A model generated the notes under the pieces. The model saw nothing but the letters and a program-made list of their open reading frames with translations. It did not search any database and was not told where the DNA came from. Shown in pieces: positions 44,417 to 55,046 of a stretch of 64,000 nt of DNA. The DNA is from Amylostereum areolatum. Its lineage: Eukaryota > Basidiomycota > Agaricomycetes > Russulales > Stereaceae. Numbering within the stretch: position 1 is the first letter of the stretch; each line of letters starts with the position of its first letter. The translations under genes and the position numbers were made by a program. Where the stretch lies: contig SAXG01000035.1 in the NCBI GenBank assembly GCA_012932865.1, positions 372,001 through 436,000 of the forward strand, written 5' to 3'.

Positions 44417-46991
44417 ATGACATCGCTCCTTGGACGTTGGGGCTCCGCGAAGGACGCGAGCAGCGATATCATCGACGAGAAGGAGATCGACATTCAGGAG
44501 GGGACTGTCGATGACAGAGATGTCACGCCAGGCGGGTTGTCGTTGGATGAAGGTCAGTATCATATTGTCCCTACTTACCTCGACGGGGAGCTTACGACGA
44601 GAGGGCAGATGCGGCGGGCGGGATGGGCCGTCACCTGGGTGTATTCAGTTGTACGATGTTGATGTGCGTCGCCTTTTCGGTGTCCCGCCATTCATTTTTG
44701 ACCTATCTACTCTAGTATTGGCCGGATCGTCGGCACAGGCATCTTCTCTACCCCATCCTTTATCCTCGGCTCTGTAGGCTCAGTCGGCGCGTCCCTTATG
44801 CTATGGGCGCTCGGTTTCGTCCTTTCCTTTTGCGGCCTGTTCATCTGGCTGGAATACGGGACCATGTACCCTCGCTCCGGAGGCGAGAAAGTGTACTTGG
44901 AGGCCGCATATCCCAAGCCAAAGTACCTCGCGACTATCATCTTTGCCGCCAACGCGATCCTCTTGGGCTTCACGTCGAGTGGATGCATCGTAAGTCGTCG
45001 GTAGCTGATGGCGTGGGTATCATGCTGATTTCTTCGTAGGTTTTCGCGAACAAGTAAGGGTGGCGTTGTATTCTGGCGAACCAGTGCTGAACGCGACGTG
45101 TTCAGCATCCTTATCTCCGCCGGACACGCTGCAGACCGTTGGGTCGTACGCGGTATCGCGTTAGGAGGTGCGTAGCTTTTCATCTCTCCTAGCTCTTGCA
45201 TTGACCGCGCACGCTAGTCATCTTCTTCGTTGGGCTCCTTCATGGTTTTGCGCCTCGCCTCGGGATTCTGCTCATGAATGTACGTGCCTGTGCTGTCCCC
45301 CTCACACCCTTCTCACATTCCTCTAGACCCTCAGCATGATCAAGGTCGTCATCTTGCTTTTCATCGTTGTCTCTGGTGTGTATATCCTCATCCCCTGGTC
45401 TGCATAACCCCATGACATGACGTCACATCCCCGTAGGTTGGGTCGTCCTCGGCGGCCACACCCGCGTCAAGGATCCACACGCAAATTTCAGGGATGCATT
45501 CGCTGGAAGTTCGACGAGCGGCAACGACGTACGCCACTCTTATGGCCTTATACGAACGTAGAAACTAACGCACGGAGTAGTACGCGACCGCCATGTTCAA
45601 AATCCTTTTTACCTACTCGGGCTGGTCTAACATCAATTACGTCCTCAACGACGTCAAAAAGCCCATCCGCACCCTGAAAATCGCGGGTCCGCTTGGATTG
45701 GGCATCATAACCGTGCTGTACATGCTGGCCAACATTTCCTACTTCGCGTGCGTCCAATCCCCTTTTCTTCGTTGCCCAAACGCTCATAAGAAATCAGGGC
45801 TGCGACGAAGACGGAGATCCTCGATTCAGGTGTGACCGTCGCGTCGCTTTTCTTTAAGAATGTATTTGGGGAGAAAGCACAGAAGGCGCTCACGGTGTTC
45901 GTCGCGTTGAGGTGCGCTTTTAGTTCGGATAGTCGAACTTGTGCTCACCCTCATCCAGTGCTCTAGGGTCAGTGTATATCATCTCTAACTACGGGTCCAT
46001 TAAGCTGATCGTCAGCCTCGCCTTTTTCTCCTAAACAGGGTGAGTCTAATCCACGACTGCTGACCAACGTTGCTGACCTTCGTCACCAGAACGTCGTCAC
46101 AGTGGTATGCAACTAATCGGGCAACCTGGATACACCGATCCTGCTCACCACGCATCACAGACATTTGCAGCCGCACGCGTGAATCAGGAGCTCGCGAAGG
46201 AAGGCATCCCGCTGCCGTTCGGAAACCGCTTCTGGGCATCCAACTGGCCCACAGGCAAGTCTCCTCTTCCAGGCCTCATCGTCCACCTCATTCCCTCGGT
46301 ACGTTCATGCGCTACTCCTCTACGAGTATGGCCTGCGGGAGCTGACGATTTACCAGGTCATCGTCATCATCGCACCGCCGCCCAACGTCGCATATCCGTT
46401 CATCCTCGACGTGGAGGTCTACCCTGGCCAGATCATCAACTTCTTCATCGTCATCGTTCGTACTTTTCCCGGCACCCTCGATCCACGAGACACGCTGACT
46501 GTGGTACAGGGTCTGTTCTACCTCCGTTGGACGAAGCCGAACGTGCACAGGCCATTCAAAGGCGCGTCTTCCTTCTCCGAGTTTCTATACGCGTGCTTAT
46601 CCGTGGCTTGCAGTCTGGTGGCCCATCGCCGTATTTTTCCTGGTTGCTTCAGCATTCCGTGCGTCATAACCACAATTTATCATTATCACCTCTGACTTTC
46701 CCTCTCAGTGATCGTCGCGCCCTTCCTTCACCCCTCCAATGGTGTCGGAGATACGCCTCCGTTGCCATACTATCTTTACGCCCTCGTCGGCATCGCGGTT
46801 ATAGCTTTCGGCGTGCTCTACTGGGCTGGATGGCGGATCCTGCTTCCCAAGGTATTTGGCTGGAAGTTGGTGCCGAGGAAGGAGACGCTGGACGATGGAA
46901 CAGTCGTCACGGTGGTGAGACCCTGCGCTTTTCCCTCCCCGTCCAAAGTACTGATTTCGGGGGACAGTTCTCTAGAGAAAAGGTGGAATGA
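44417..46991 (+). CDS. APC-family amino-acid permease, MUP1-like, copy 1
   Basis: ATG 44417: MTSLLGRWGSAKDASSDIIDEK. About seventeen short introns. Spliced landmarks: GRHLGVFSCTML, IGRIVGTGIFSTPSFILGSVGSVG (TM1 APC motif), MLWALGFVLSFCGLFIWLEYG, GEKVYLEAAYPKPKYLATIIFAAN, VVLGGHTRVKDPHANFRDAF, YATAMFKILFTYSGWSNINYVLNDVK, LGIITVLYMLANISYF, RVNQELAKEGIPLPFGNRFW, IINFFIVIGLFYLRWTKP and LPKVFGWKLVPRKETLDDGT; end TVFSREKVE, stop TGA 46989-46991. Twelve membrane spans. Resembles the MUP1-type high-affinity methionine permeases of the LAT/APC superfamily. A 9-nt exon (45959-45967), a possible 1-nt exon (46039) and a 15-nt exon (46090-46104) occur in a row. Confidence 0.85.
46039..46039 (+). other. 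candidate single-nucleotide micro-exon, APC copy 1
   Basis: Flanked as ...CTAAACAG|G|GTGAGT. It would complete the Gly codon GG|G between SAL-G and NVVTV. Introns on either side would be 45968-46038 (71 nt) and 46040-46089 (50 nt). An alternative is one longer intron (45973-46089) with donor GTGTAT, which adds a Ser. Confidence 0.45.
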
Positions 46992-47109
46992 GGGGTCGGA
47001 ACGAGAGGTACTTGGGGATTTTCGTCAGTGTTGACAGCTATGTGGGCGTGCATGAGATCTGCAATCGTATCCATCCAAACATCCCCTGTGTCCGTGTCCG
47101 TGTCTGTTG
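46992..47109. other. intergenic
   Basis: Short spacer after APC copy 1, containing a GTGTCCGTGTCCGTGTCTG near-repeat around 47088-47107. Nothing else recognised. Confidence 0.4.
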
Positions 47110-47450
47110 CTGTGTATGTACTTTATCCCATCGTGGTTTTAGAAAAGCGCCGACCTTATAACGCGCATCGAATCTCAAACTTGAACGTTGGACGGGAAGT
47201 TACTGGTTATCTTAGGCGTCATTACCATTGCGGCCTACATCGATGTCAATCACGCTATCCTGTAACTCGTCGGCGCGAGCATGTTTGTGGTGCGTGTTCG
47301 CGGCTTTTTCTCTGTCGATAATGTTCTGACGTCATTCCAAATCGTTCTGTCTGCGCTGGTCATGTTTTTGGCATACGTATGCTCTTCAACCCACAATATG
47401 GGAGTATCGACATTCACTGTTCCCGTGGTGCTGAGCACTAAGCGTCTGCG
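47110..47450 (+). pseudogene. Aa_trans transporter remnant, copy 3 (3' part only)
   Basis: Degenerate copy of the 3' end of the Aa_trans gene at 41419-43576. GCGCCGACCT... TTGGACGGGAAGTTA... GGCGTCATTACC (47147-47226) matches the intron and VISGV exon near 42917-42968. GAGCATGTTTGTGGTGCGTG (47277-47296) matches the ASVFV exon end. CTGGTCATGTTTTTGGCATA and CAATATGGGAGTATCGACAT match the last two exons and stop region of copy 2. The middle (TWGIWVAI... region) is deleted and no reading frame persists. It sits directly upstream of APC copy 2, exactly where the intact copy 2 sits relative to APC copy 1. Confidence 0.7.
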
Positions 47451-48365
47451 GGTGCCGGCCCCCCGTATACCATTCCCTTGCCTCGTCTTTGTACGCCCTT
47501 ACGATTTGCGCTGTACTTACTTTCTAACAGTTATGCAGCATACTTGCATAGCCGACTTTGGAGCTCGAAGGCTGCGCCTATCGGTGGCAGCTTTGGTAAA
47601 GATATTGTGTGAATATGCTCTGACAATATACGGCCACTGGCATTTTCGACGAGAGGCTACCCTTGACTTTCTTACCGCCACTACTCTCGAAGTCGAGACA
47701 GCACTGCCATTCGTCCTTCAGGGACGTTTTCTTGCGACCCTCCGAGCTCCAGACGCAGAAGCATCTCATAAGTAGGCATCAGCCGCTCGGTTTATCCTTG
47801 ACCTGGAGCCTGTTGGAACCTGAGCAAATCAATTTCCCAAGATCTCGGCAAGTGAGAGCAACTTGTGTGAAGGCTTTTTGCGAATGGGGTGGCACGTGGC
47901 GATCTCCAGAGACTGTCAGAGTCAGATTTGATCCTGACACCGGCTTCGTTATATTCGAACTCTTCCTTCATCTCCATCCTAAGCATCGCCGTCGAGCTGT
48001 GTGGTCGCAATACGCTGTCAAGCCAGTCCCACCCAACGAGCCTCCAAATCGCCGAACAATGCAGATTGCATTCCCAATTCGTCCCCGTCGCCGTCCTATG
48101 GCGTTATCCAGGTGCGGGATCGCGCGTGCTGGCCCCAATCGTGAGTCGCCTCCGGAACTTCCACTCGAACCCTGCACACCCAATTGATCGGAGCAAGGCG
48201 TTCTATCGTTCCTGTGTTTGTTCGCAGTCCGAGCACGCCAGAATCAGCCAGATATGCACATGACGGCTCTGGGCCGGCGCTCGTATCGCTGCCATACTTA
48301 ACCAGACCTTGGACACATTCACCCTCACCTTCCGTTTCACCTCCGGATCTTACCTCTCGCCGGTC
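47451..48365. repeat. intergenic spacer, duplicate of 43577-44416
   Basis: Second copy of the spacer described at 43577. Diverged but alignable in patches, and leads into the near-identical start of APC copy 2. Short frames within it are not called. Confidence 0.6.
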
Positions 48366-50953
48366 ATGACCTCGCTCCTTGGACGTTGGGGCCCGACGAA
48401 GGACTCTAGCAGCGATGCCATCGACGAAAAGGCGGTCCACATCCAGGAGGGCACGGTCGATGACGCCGACTTCACGCCAGGCGGGTTGTCGTTCGAGGAA
48501 GGTCAGTATCATGTTTTTCTTGTGTTTCGAAGGCGAGCTGACCACAATGGGGCAGATACGGCCGGCGGGATGGGACGTCACCTGGGTGTATTCAGTTGTA
48601 CGATGTTGATGTGCGTCTCCCTTGCTGTTTTTCGTCGTTCATATCTAACATCACTTTTCTTTAGTATCGGTCGCATCATTGGCACAGGCATCTTCTCCAC
48701 CCCCTCCTCCATCCTGGGTTCCGTAGGCTCTGTCGGCGCGTCCCTTATGCTATGGGTGCTCGGCTTCGTCCTTTCCTTCTGCGGGCTGTTCATCTGGCTC
48801 GAATACGGGACGATGTACCCTCGCTCCGGGGGCGAAAAAGTATATCTGGAGGCCGCATATCCCAAACCAAAGTACCTCGCGACCATTATCTTCGCCGCCA
48901 ACGCGATCTTTTTGGGCTTCACGGCGAGCGGATGTATCGTAAGTCGTTGGCACTTAGCTGATCAGGGTCAGGTATATCAGGCTGACCCCTCTTCAGGTTT
49001 TTGCGAACAAGTAAGGATGGCATTGAATTGCGGGGAAACGGTGCTGAACGCAGCATGTTTAGCATCCTTATCTCTGCAGGACACGCTGCAGACCGTTGGG
49101 TCGTGCGAGGGATCGCGTTAGGAGGTGCGCAGTTTTTCATATTCACTCGCTCTGGTTCTGACCGCGCACGCCAGTTATCTTCTTCGTCACGCTTCTCCAT
49201 GGTCTCACGCCTCGCCTCGGCGTTCTCCTCATGAATGTACGTCTTCGCGCTGTCGGTCGCCCGCGCGTCGTCCTCACATCCCTCCTCCAGGCCATCAGCG
49301 TGTTCAAAGTCATCATCCTGCTTTTCATCGTCATCACCGGTGCGTCACCTTGTGGCCTCCCGAACCTGTTGAATTAACCACGCTTTTGTAGGTTGGGTCG
49401 TCCTTGGCGGCCACACCCGCGTCAAGGACCCGCACGCAAACTTCAGGGACGCATTCGCCGGCAGTTCGACCAGCAGCAACGACGTGCGTCTCTTCCGCGC
49501 TCTCTGTCTATCCCAGATACTGATCTTCGATTCAGTATGCGACCGCCACGTTCAAGGTCCTCAATGCTTACGCGGGCTGGTCCAACATCAACTACGTGCT
49601 CAACGACGTCAAGGACCCCGTCCGCACCCTCAAAATCGCCGGCCCTCTCGGCCTAGGGATCACGACCGTGCTGTACATGATGGCCAACATCTCCTACTTC
49701 GCGTACGTCCTCTCCACCACTCTCGGTTGTCCGAAATGCTCACGATGAAATAGGGCTGCGACGAAGGCGGAGATCCTGAAGTCGGGTGTGACCGTCGCGT
49801 CGCTTTTCTTCAAGAACGTGTTTGGGGAGAAGGCGCAGAAGGCACTCACGGTGTTCGTGGCATTAAGGTACGTCTTTGCTTTGGATGGTTGAACTTGTAC
49901 TCATCTTCATCCAGTGCTCTAGGGTCAGTGTGTCTTCTTTCCATCCACGGATCCGTCAAGCTGATCGTCTCTCCCACATTTTCCTGTCGTGAATAGGGTA
50001 AGTTTGATCCACGACTTCCAACGAATTTAACTGATCTTTATCGACAGAACGTCATTACAGTGGTATGTGACTAACTCAACAAACTAGATGCCTGCCCTGC
50101 TCACCACCCAGGGCAGACATTCGCTGCCTCACGCGTAAACCAGGAGCTCGCGAAGGAAGGCGTCCCACTACCGTTTGGCAATCGATTCTGGGCATCCAAC
50201 TGGCCCACAGGCAAGTCTCCTCTTCCAGGCCTTATCGTCCACCTCATCCCGTCGGTGCGTCTACATCTTTCCGTCTTATGAGTACGAAGCAGTCTAGCTA
50301 ATGACCCGCCCGACTCGCCAGGTCATTGTGATCATCGCGCCGCCGCCCAAAGTCGCATATCCGTTCATTCTCGACGTTGAGGGCTACCCAAGCCAGATCA
50401 TCAACTTCTTCATCGTTATTGTGCGTAATCTACATGGCACCTCGACCATCACGACGTGCTGACTGTGATGCAGGGTCTGTTCTACCTTCGTTGGACGAAA
50501 CCGAACGTGCACCGGCCGTTCAAAGGTGCGCCTTCCTCTTCCGAGCGTCCCTGTGTGTGCTCATTCGGTGCTTTACAGTCTGGTGGCCCATCGCCGTGTT
50601 TTTCCTGGCGGCGGCGACATTCCGTGCGTCCCACCTATCTCCAACTACGCACCTCTGACCTTCCCTCTCAGTGCTCATCGCGCCCTTCCTTCACCCCTCC
50701 AACGGCGTCGGCGATACGCCCCCGCTACCATACTACCTTTACCCCCTCGTCGGCATTGCGGTCATGGCGGTAGGCGTGCTCTACTGGGCTGGGTGGCGGA
50801 TCCTACTTCCCAAGGTATTCGGCCATAGACTTGTACCAAGGAAGGAGACTCTGGACGACGGAACCGTCGTCACCGTGGTGAGTCTCTATCCTCACTTCCT
50901 CCTGTCGAAGTGCTGACGTCGGGGAACAGTTTTCCAGGGAAAAGGTGCAATAA
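48366..50953 (+). CDS. APC-family amino-acid permease, MUP1-like, copy 2
   Basis: ATG 48366: MTSLLGRWGPTKDSSSDAIDEK. Tandem paralogue of 44417-46991 with the same intron positions. Landmarks: IGRIIGTGIFSTPSSILGSV, MLWVLGFVLSFCGLFIWLEY, VIFFVTLLHGLTPRLGVLLMN, YATATFKVLNAYAGWSNINY, LGITTVLYMMANISYF, KAQKALTVFVALSALG, TFAASRVNQELAKEGVPLPF, IINFFIVIGLFYLRWTKP and VGVLYWAGWRILLPKVFG; end TVFSREKVQ, stop TAA 50951-50953. No lesion seen. Plasma-membrane amino-acid (methionine-like) uptake is the likely role. Micro-exon row as in copy 1: 49915-49923 (9 nt), 49997 (1 nt) and 50048-50062 (15 nt). Confidence 0.86.
49997..49997 (+). other. candidate single-nucleotide micro-exon, APC copy 2
   Basis: Flanked as ...CGTGAATAG|G|GTAAGT. 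Same codon position as 46039 in copy 1. Flanking introns would be 49924-49996 (73 nt) and 49998-50047 (50 nt). The alternative is donor GTGTGT at 49929 with one long intron to 50047. Confidence 0.45.
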
Positions 50954-52867
50954 GGGGTTCGGACGAGAGGGGAATTGGGGAATCCGTCAGCGTCAATAGC
51001 CTCTGGGCGTACATAATGTCATGCAATCATATCCATCCCAACATCTTCTACGCCGCGCTCTCTCTACCCTCCAACGTCTAGTGACCCTCCACGGCGCTCC
51101 GATCTATGCGACGATACCCTGTCCTTCGGCGCGCGGCGCTCGGGCGGTGTCGCTGTGAATATAATCGCGCGAATAAAGTAGGCGATGATCCCGTAGAGTT
51201 GGCCATGCTGTCATCCTGTCGTCCGATGAGCACGAACAAAGGACTCGGGGGAGCACACACAAGATAAGCGCACCTCATATGCACCCATAGATCTTCGTCT
51301 AGTGCTTCCCGAAGAGCGAGGCGAAGGCGAGAGTGCGCTTTCGGGCCTTGGGGGGATCGCCCATCGTGACTTCGACGGGGAGCTCGCGCATGCCGTTTTT
51401 GGAGAGCGTGGGGAGGTAGACGGTGTCTTCTGAGATGCGACGGGGCCCGCGTGGCGCACGATCATGGGAAACTTTGCACGGCTCCGATGGGGACGAAGGC
51501 GCCGGTGTTGTTGGTGCGGGGGAAGACGTCGATGGCGAACGACGAGCTCGGATCCGGGCGAGCATGACGAGAGGAAGAAAGAGGCGATCAAAAAAGACGG
51601 GGGGGGTGCACCTCGCGCGTGTGGCGTGAGGGATGGAGGGATTCTTATACTTACAGGTCGGTGACTCAGTTGCCGTGGTCACACCATCGGGACGGAAACT
51701 TCCCTCGGCGCGGTTGCGCGGGGCCACGAGCTGGGAGACTGGAGACAGCGCAAACTTGGGCTTCTCGCGTTTTCACGGGGACGAACTAGCGCGGTCGAGG
51801 CTTGCGAGGAGAGGAGCGTCGATGACGGCATATCAAGGCGGAGAAGCCGATTGCAGAACAGGCGCGAGGCTGCCGCCGTTCGTGCCATCGACTGATCGCA
51901 TGATCCGTGTCATCGATCTCCACTGGAGAAGTTCGTTGGCACGGAGGTCGCGTGCGCATCTCCGTGCCAGGACGCGGGGGATGCTACTCTAGGGGGTGCT
52001 GATAAGGACGCTTTGGCTGCTCGGTGGACGGGAATCCGTCGGTGTCGTGGAGCGGGCGGCCTGAGTCCAGCCCTTTGGGAGTAGACTCGTGATTAGAGCC
52101 CGGTGGGTACGCTCACGCAGAAGAAGTTTGTCGCCATCCGATGTTTGGGCGAGACGCCCCCAGACTGAAAGGAAGCATGGACATGTTGGATTAGACTAAG
52201 ATCGTCTTTCGTCAGCCTGATCACTCGTTCGGGCCAGAAGTGCTGAGACTGCATATATTGAACTGCTCCGAGCCGTGATAGATAATACAAACAAATGGGT
52301 TGGAGGAAGGGGTTCTGATGATGGGAGGCGTCTTGAAGCCTAAAGAGACGCGATGAGCACATAGCTACGGCTGGTTCTCAGAGCGATGAACGCGCGAAAA
52401 CCCAGTCGGAAGACCCACCTCGTTTCCCGGATGCCTCTTACAGGCCGGTGATCACTGATACGTCCGGTCAACGCCTTGCCCTTTCTTCCAGACGACATAG
52501 AGGCAGCCCCGCCGTGACGCGCGGGGACAAGAAGAAAGACGCGGTAAAGGTAGGTCAAACTGCAATCGAAGAGCTAAACTCGTATGAGATGCGAGGAAAT
52601 GGAAAGTGAGAGGACGTGCCCACCCAACGAATGCTGGTGCCTCAGGCCTCAGGCTCGACATCCATGCGCATCGGTCCCAGGGATTCAGCGGGCCAGCCAG
52701 TCTCGCAGGGGTCGCACCGAACGTAACTAGACCTGTGGATCAAGGCTAACTGGGAAAAGAACGCCAGAACGCCAGGGTACTTGTAAAATATATAAATGCT
52801 TGAATGACCAGCGAGAGTAGAGCGGCACTCACTCGTACTTCCATCCATCCATTTAACCCATCCAACC
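50954..52867. other. mostly intergenic, one possible small gene on the minus strand
   Basis: No recognised family. On the minus strand about 51727-51299, the sequence reads into ISEDTVYLPTLSKNGMREL... KARKRTLAFASLFGKH with stop at 51299, compositionally plausible as the last exon of a small hypothetical gene with a splice acceptor at minus CGCATCTCAG. A parallel frame reads SSFAIDVFPRTNNTGAFVPIGAV. I could not assemble a start or a full frame. CCTCAGG heptamers occur at 52639-52655. Confidence 0.35.
52791..52796 (+). promoter_or_regulatory. TATA box of SDR copy 3
   Basis: TATAAA in AAAATATATAAATGC, 72-77 bases upstream of the ATG at 52868; the promoter appears kept although the gene is decayed. 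Confidence 0.4.
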
Positions 52868-54019
52868 ATGCCTTCCTACTTTGTCGCTGGAGCATCCCGC
52901 AGGATCGGTCGTGAATTCGTCAAGCAATTGACGCGCATCGCACTGGCCTCGCGCCACCCTCCTTCCCATTCGAATCCTCCCGTTATTCTGGGCCCCTAGT
53001 CCTGACCACGTCGTCTTTGCACTCGTCCGAAACAAGTCGACGGCAGTCCACTTGATGCCGGTAGGCGGAAACTTGCACGCGATCGAGGCGGACGTGCAGG
53101 ACTACAAAGTTCCTAAGGTCAGTTTTGTTCCTCCGGGACGAAAAGGTGACAAGTCTCACCTTTGGACGCAGGCCGCCGCCGCCGAGGTGGCGGAGGTGAC
53201 GGGTAGTTCGCTCGACGTGCTGATCAACAACGCCGCGAGGGCCGGGAGACCACTCAGCCACGTCCCCGTCACGGAATCGTGGGTTTTTGTTTTGGCACAT
53301 CTTCACGTCGGGGAACAGCTGAGGCCCAGTCCACAGTGCTGGGGGAGAAGAAGAGGCGGAGGAGGAGGAGGACCTAGTTTACAGCGTAAGCTCTCCACTG
53401 TCCTCTGTTAGACCGAACCACGAAACTCACGCTTGAACATCCAACCACGTCCCTCCCCTCCCCCTCCATCACCAGTCCTACATCGCCCGATGCACAGATC
53501 AACGCCTTCCTCGGCATGCCCCTCCTCAGCGCCTCCTCCCCGCCACCCAAAGGGAAATCGCGACCATCTCCGGCGCGGGGCACCCGCGAGTTCGCGCTGA
53601 AGATGCAACACGCGCTCCTCGTCGGGTACGCGGCCAAGGTCACGCTCAACGTGGCCGTCACTAAGAACGCCCTCCAGCTTGAGGACGAGGGACTTCGTAT
53701 GTGTGCTCGTCTGGTCCACACGCGCGAGACAGCTGTGGGAACGCGTGAGTGGTCCGTTCTCGTGTTACGTTGGTGCACACGGGCTTACCGATGAACAAAT
53801 ATATGCGTGGATGGATGCCATGGGCCATTGGATGGACAGCGGACCCCGTGGCGGTGGCGTACGATTCCGTCATCAAAGCGTTCCCCAGGTGGAGGCCGAA
53901 CGTCCTGAGTCTGTCTGAAAGTAGTTGAGGATGATTGAACACCTGGAGGCAACGGGAGGATTAACGCCGCATTCGTGTCGGAGACTGGGTGCAGGGAGTT
54001 CTTCCCCGACGCGGAGTGA
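52868..54019 (+). pseudogene. short-chain dehydrogenase/reductase, copy 3, heavily decayed
   Basis: Homologous to the SDRs at 28321 and 33073. Begins MPSYFVAGASRRIGREFVKQL: the cofactor motif TGxxxGIG has become AGxxxRIG. The first intron donor, GT in the other copies, is AC (about 52931), and the next exon (PDHVVFALVRNKSTA) is out of phase. EVTGSSLDVLINNAARA survives; the YRVNVVGV exon is missing before INAFLGMPLLSA. The catalytic YAASK has lost a codon (VGYAAKVTLN). The tail (ITR-like AFVSETGC...) can be recognised to about 54019 but only in shifting frames. A dead copy. Confidence 0.78.
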
Positions 54020-55046
54020 CTAGTGAAGCTTGAGGGGTGAAGCTGTTGCAGGGTGTACGGGCGGTTCGGTGGAAAGAACTGTGTGTGGGTCGAGGTAAGG
54101 GTACGGATATGCAACGTCCTGTTGGATGGAAGTCGTTAGCCGCGATGCAATAGAAAACAGGACATGTGTACATACCCCCACGGTTGTCGTTGGCGAGGAA
54201 CTCCGCGAGATGGAGACACGCCAGTACACAGGAGGTCGGGGGTAAAAGAGGTTTCGAGCGCGCCGCGCCGGTGGAGGGGTTGTCGCTGGAACGAGCTTGG
54301 GTGTCGATGGCCTTTCCAGTCGTAGAGCTACATGCTCCTATGCAACGTCTTATTGGATAGAATGCATCGGCGAAGGCGGGTGGAATGCAGGCAAGTCCTT
54401 ACCTAGAGGTAGTCATAGGCGGAAACGGCCCATGATCCGAGACGGTAGCTTCAATAGCCCCTGTGGATGTCTGCGGAACGGTAAGAGGGCGCGAAGAATG
54501 CGGAAAGGGCGACATGACGATAACAGCAAAAGAAAACACCACGGAACGAGATGGACCAACGGTTCGTCCCCAACGCCCAGCCGTATCCCCTTTGATATGT
54601 ATCTGCACGCGTCCTCTGGTGAGAACGGGCTGGAGACAGGACAATGTTTGTGGACCTACTGTGCGTCAGCTGGAGGACATAGAAAGAACACGCGCGAACC
54701 TACCTGGAGGTCCTCAGAGTCGGAAACCGGCCGGCGGTCCTGCTGTAGGATGCGGCGCCAGTGAACCTGCTGATGCCGGTGGTACAGACGGAGGACGTCG
54801 AGAACGAGACGAGCAACATGATACAATGAGATGATAGATTCCAGATAAAAATTACACCGACGAAAAAATGAAGCCATCGTTCGTGGCGAACGACCAATTC
54901 GGACACCGCAGGCCTCTCGTCCCGAAAAACCCAAATTCGTAGATCAAATCCAGCACGACGGTCGTAAACCATACTCCTAACTGCAGCCCGCGTCAGCACC
55001 TTCCTCCCTCAAAGATGAACAAAAAAAAATGACTTGGAGGACTTAC
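54020..55046. other. intergenic, no recognisable gene
   Basis: About 1 kb with no convincing coding signal on either strand; contains the 3' flank of the F-box-like gene. Confidence 0.45.
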
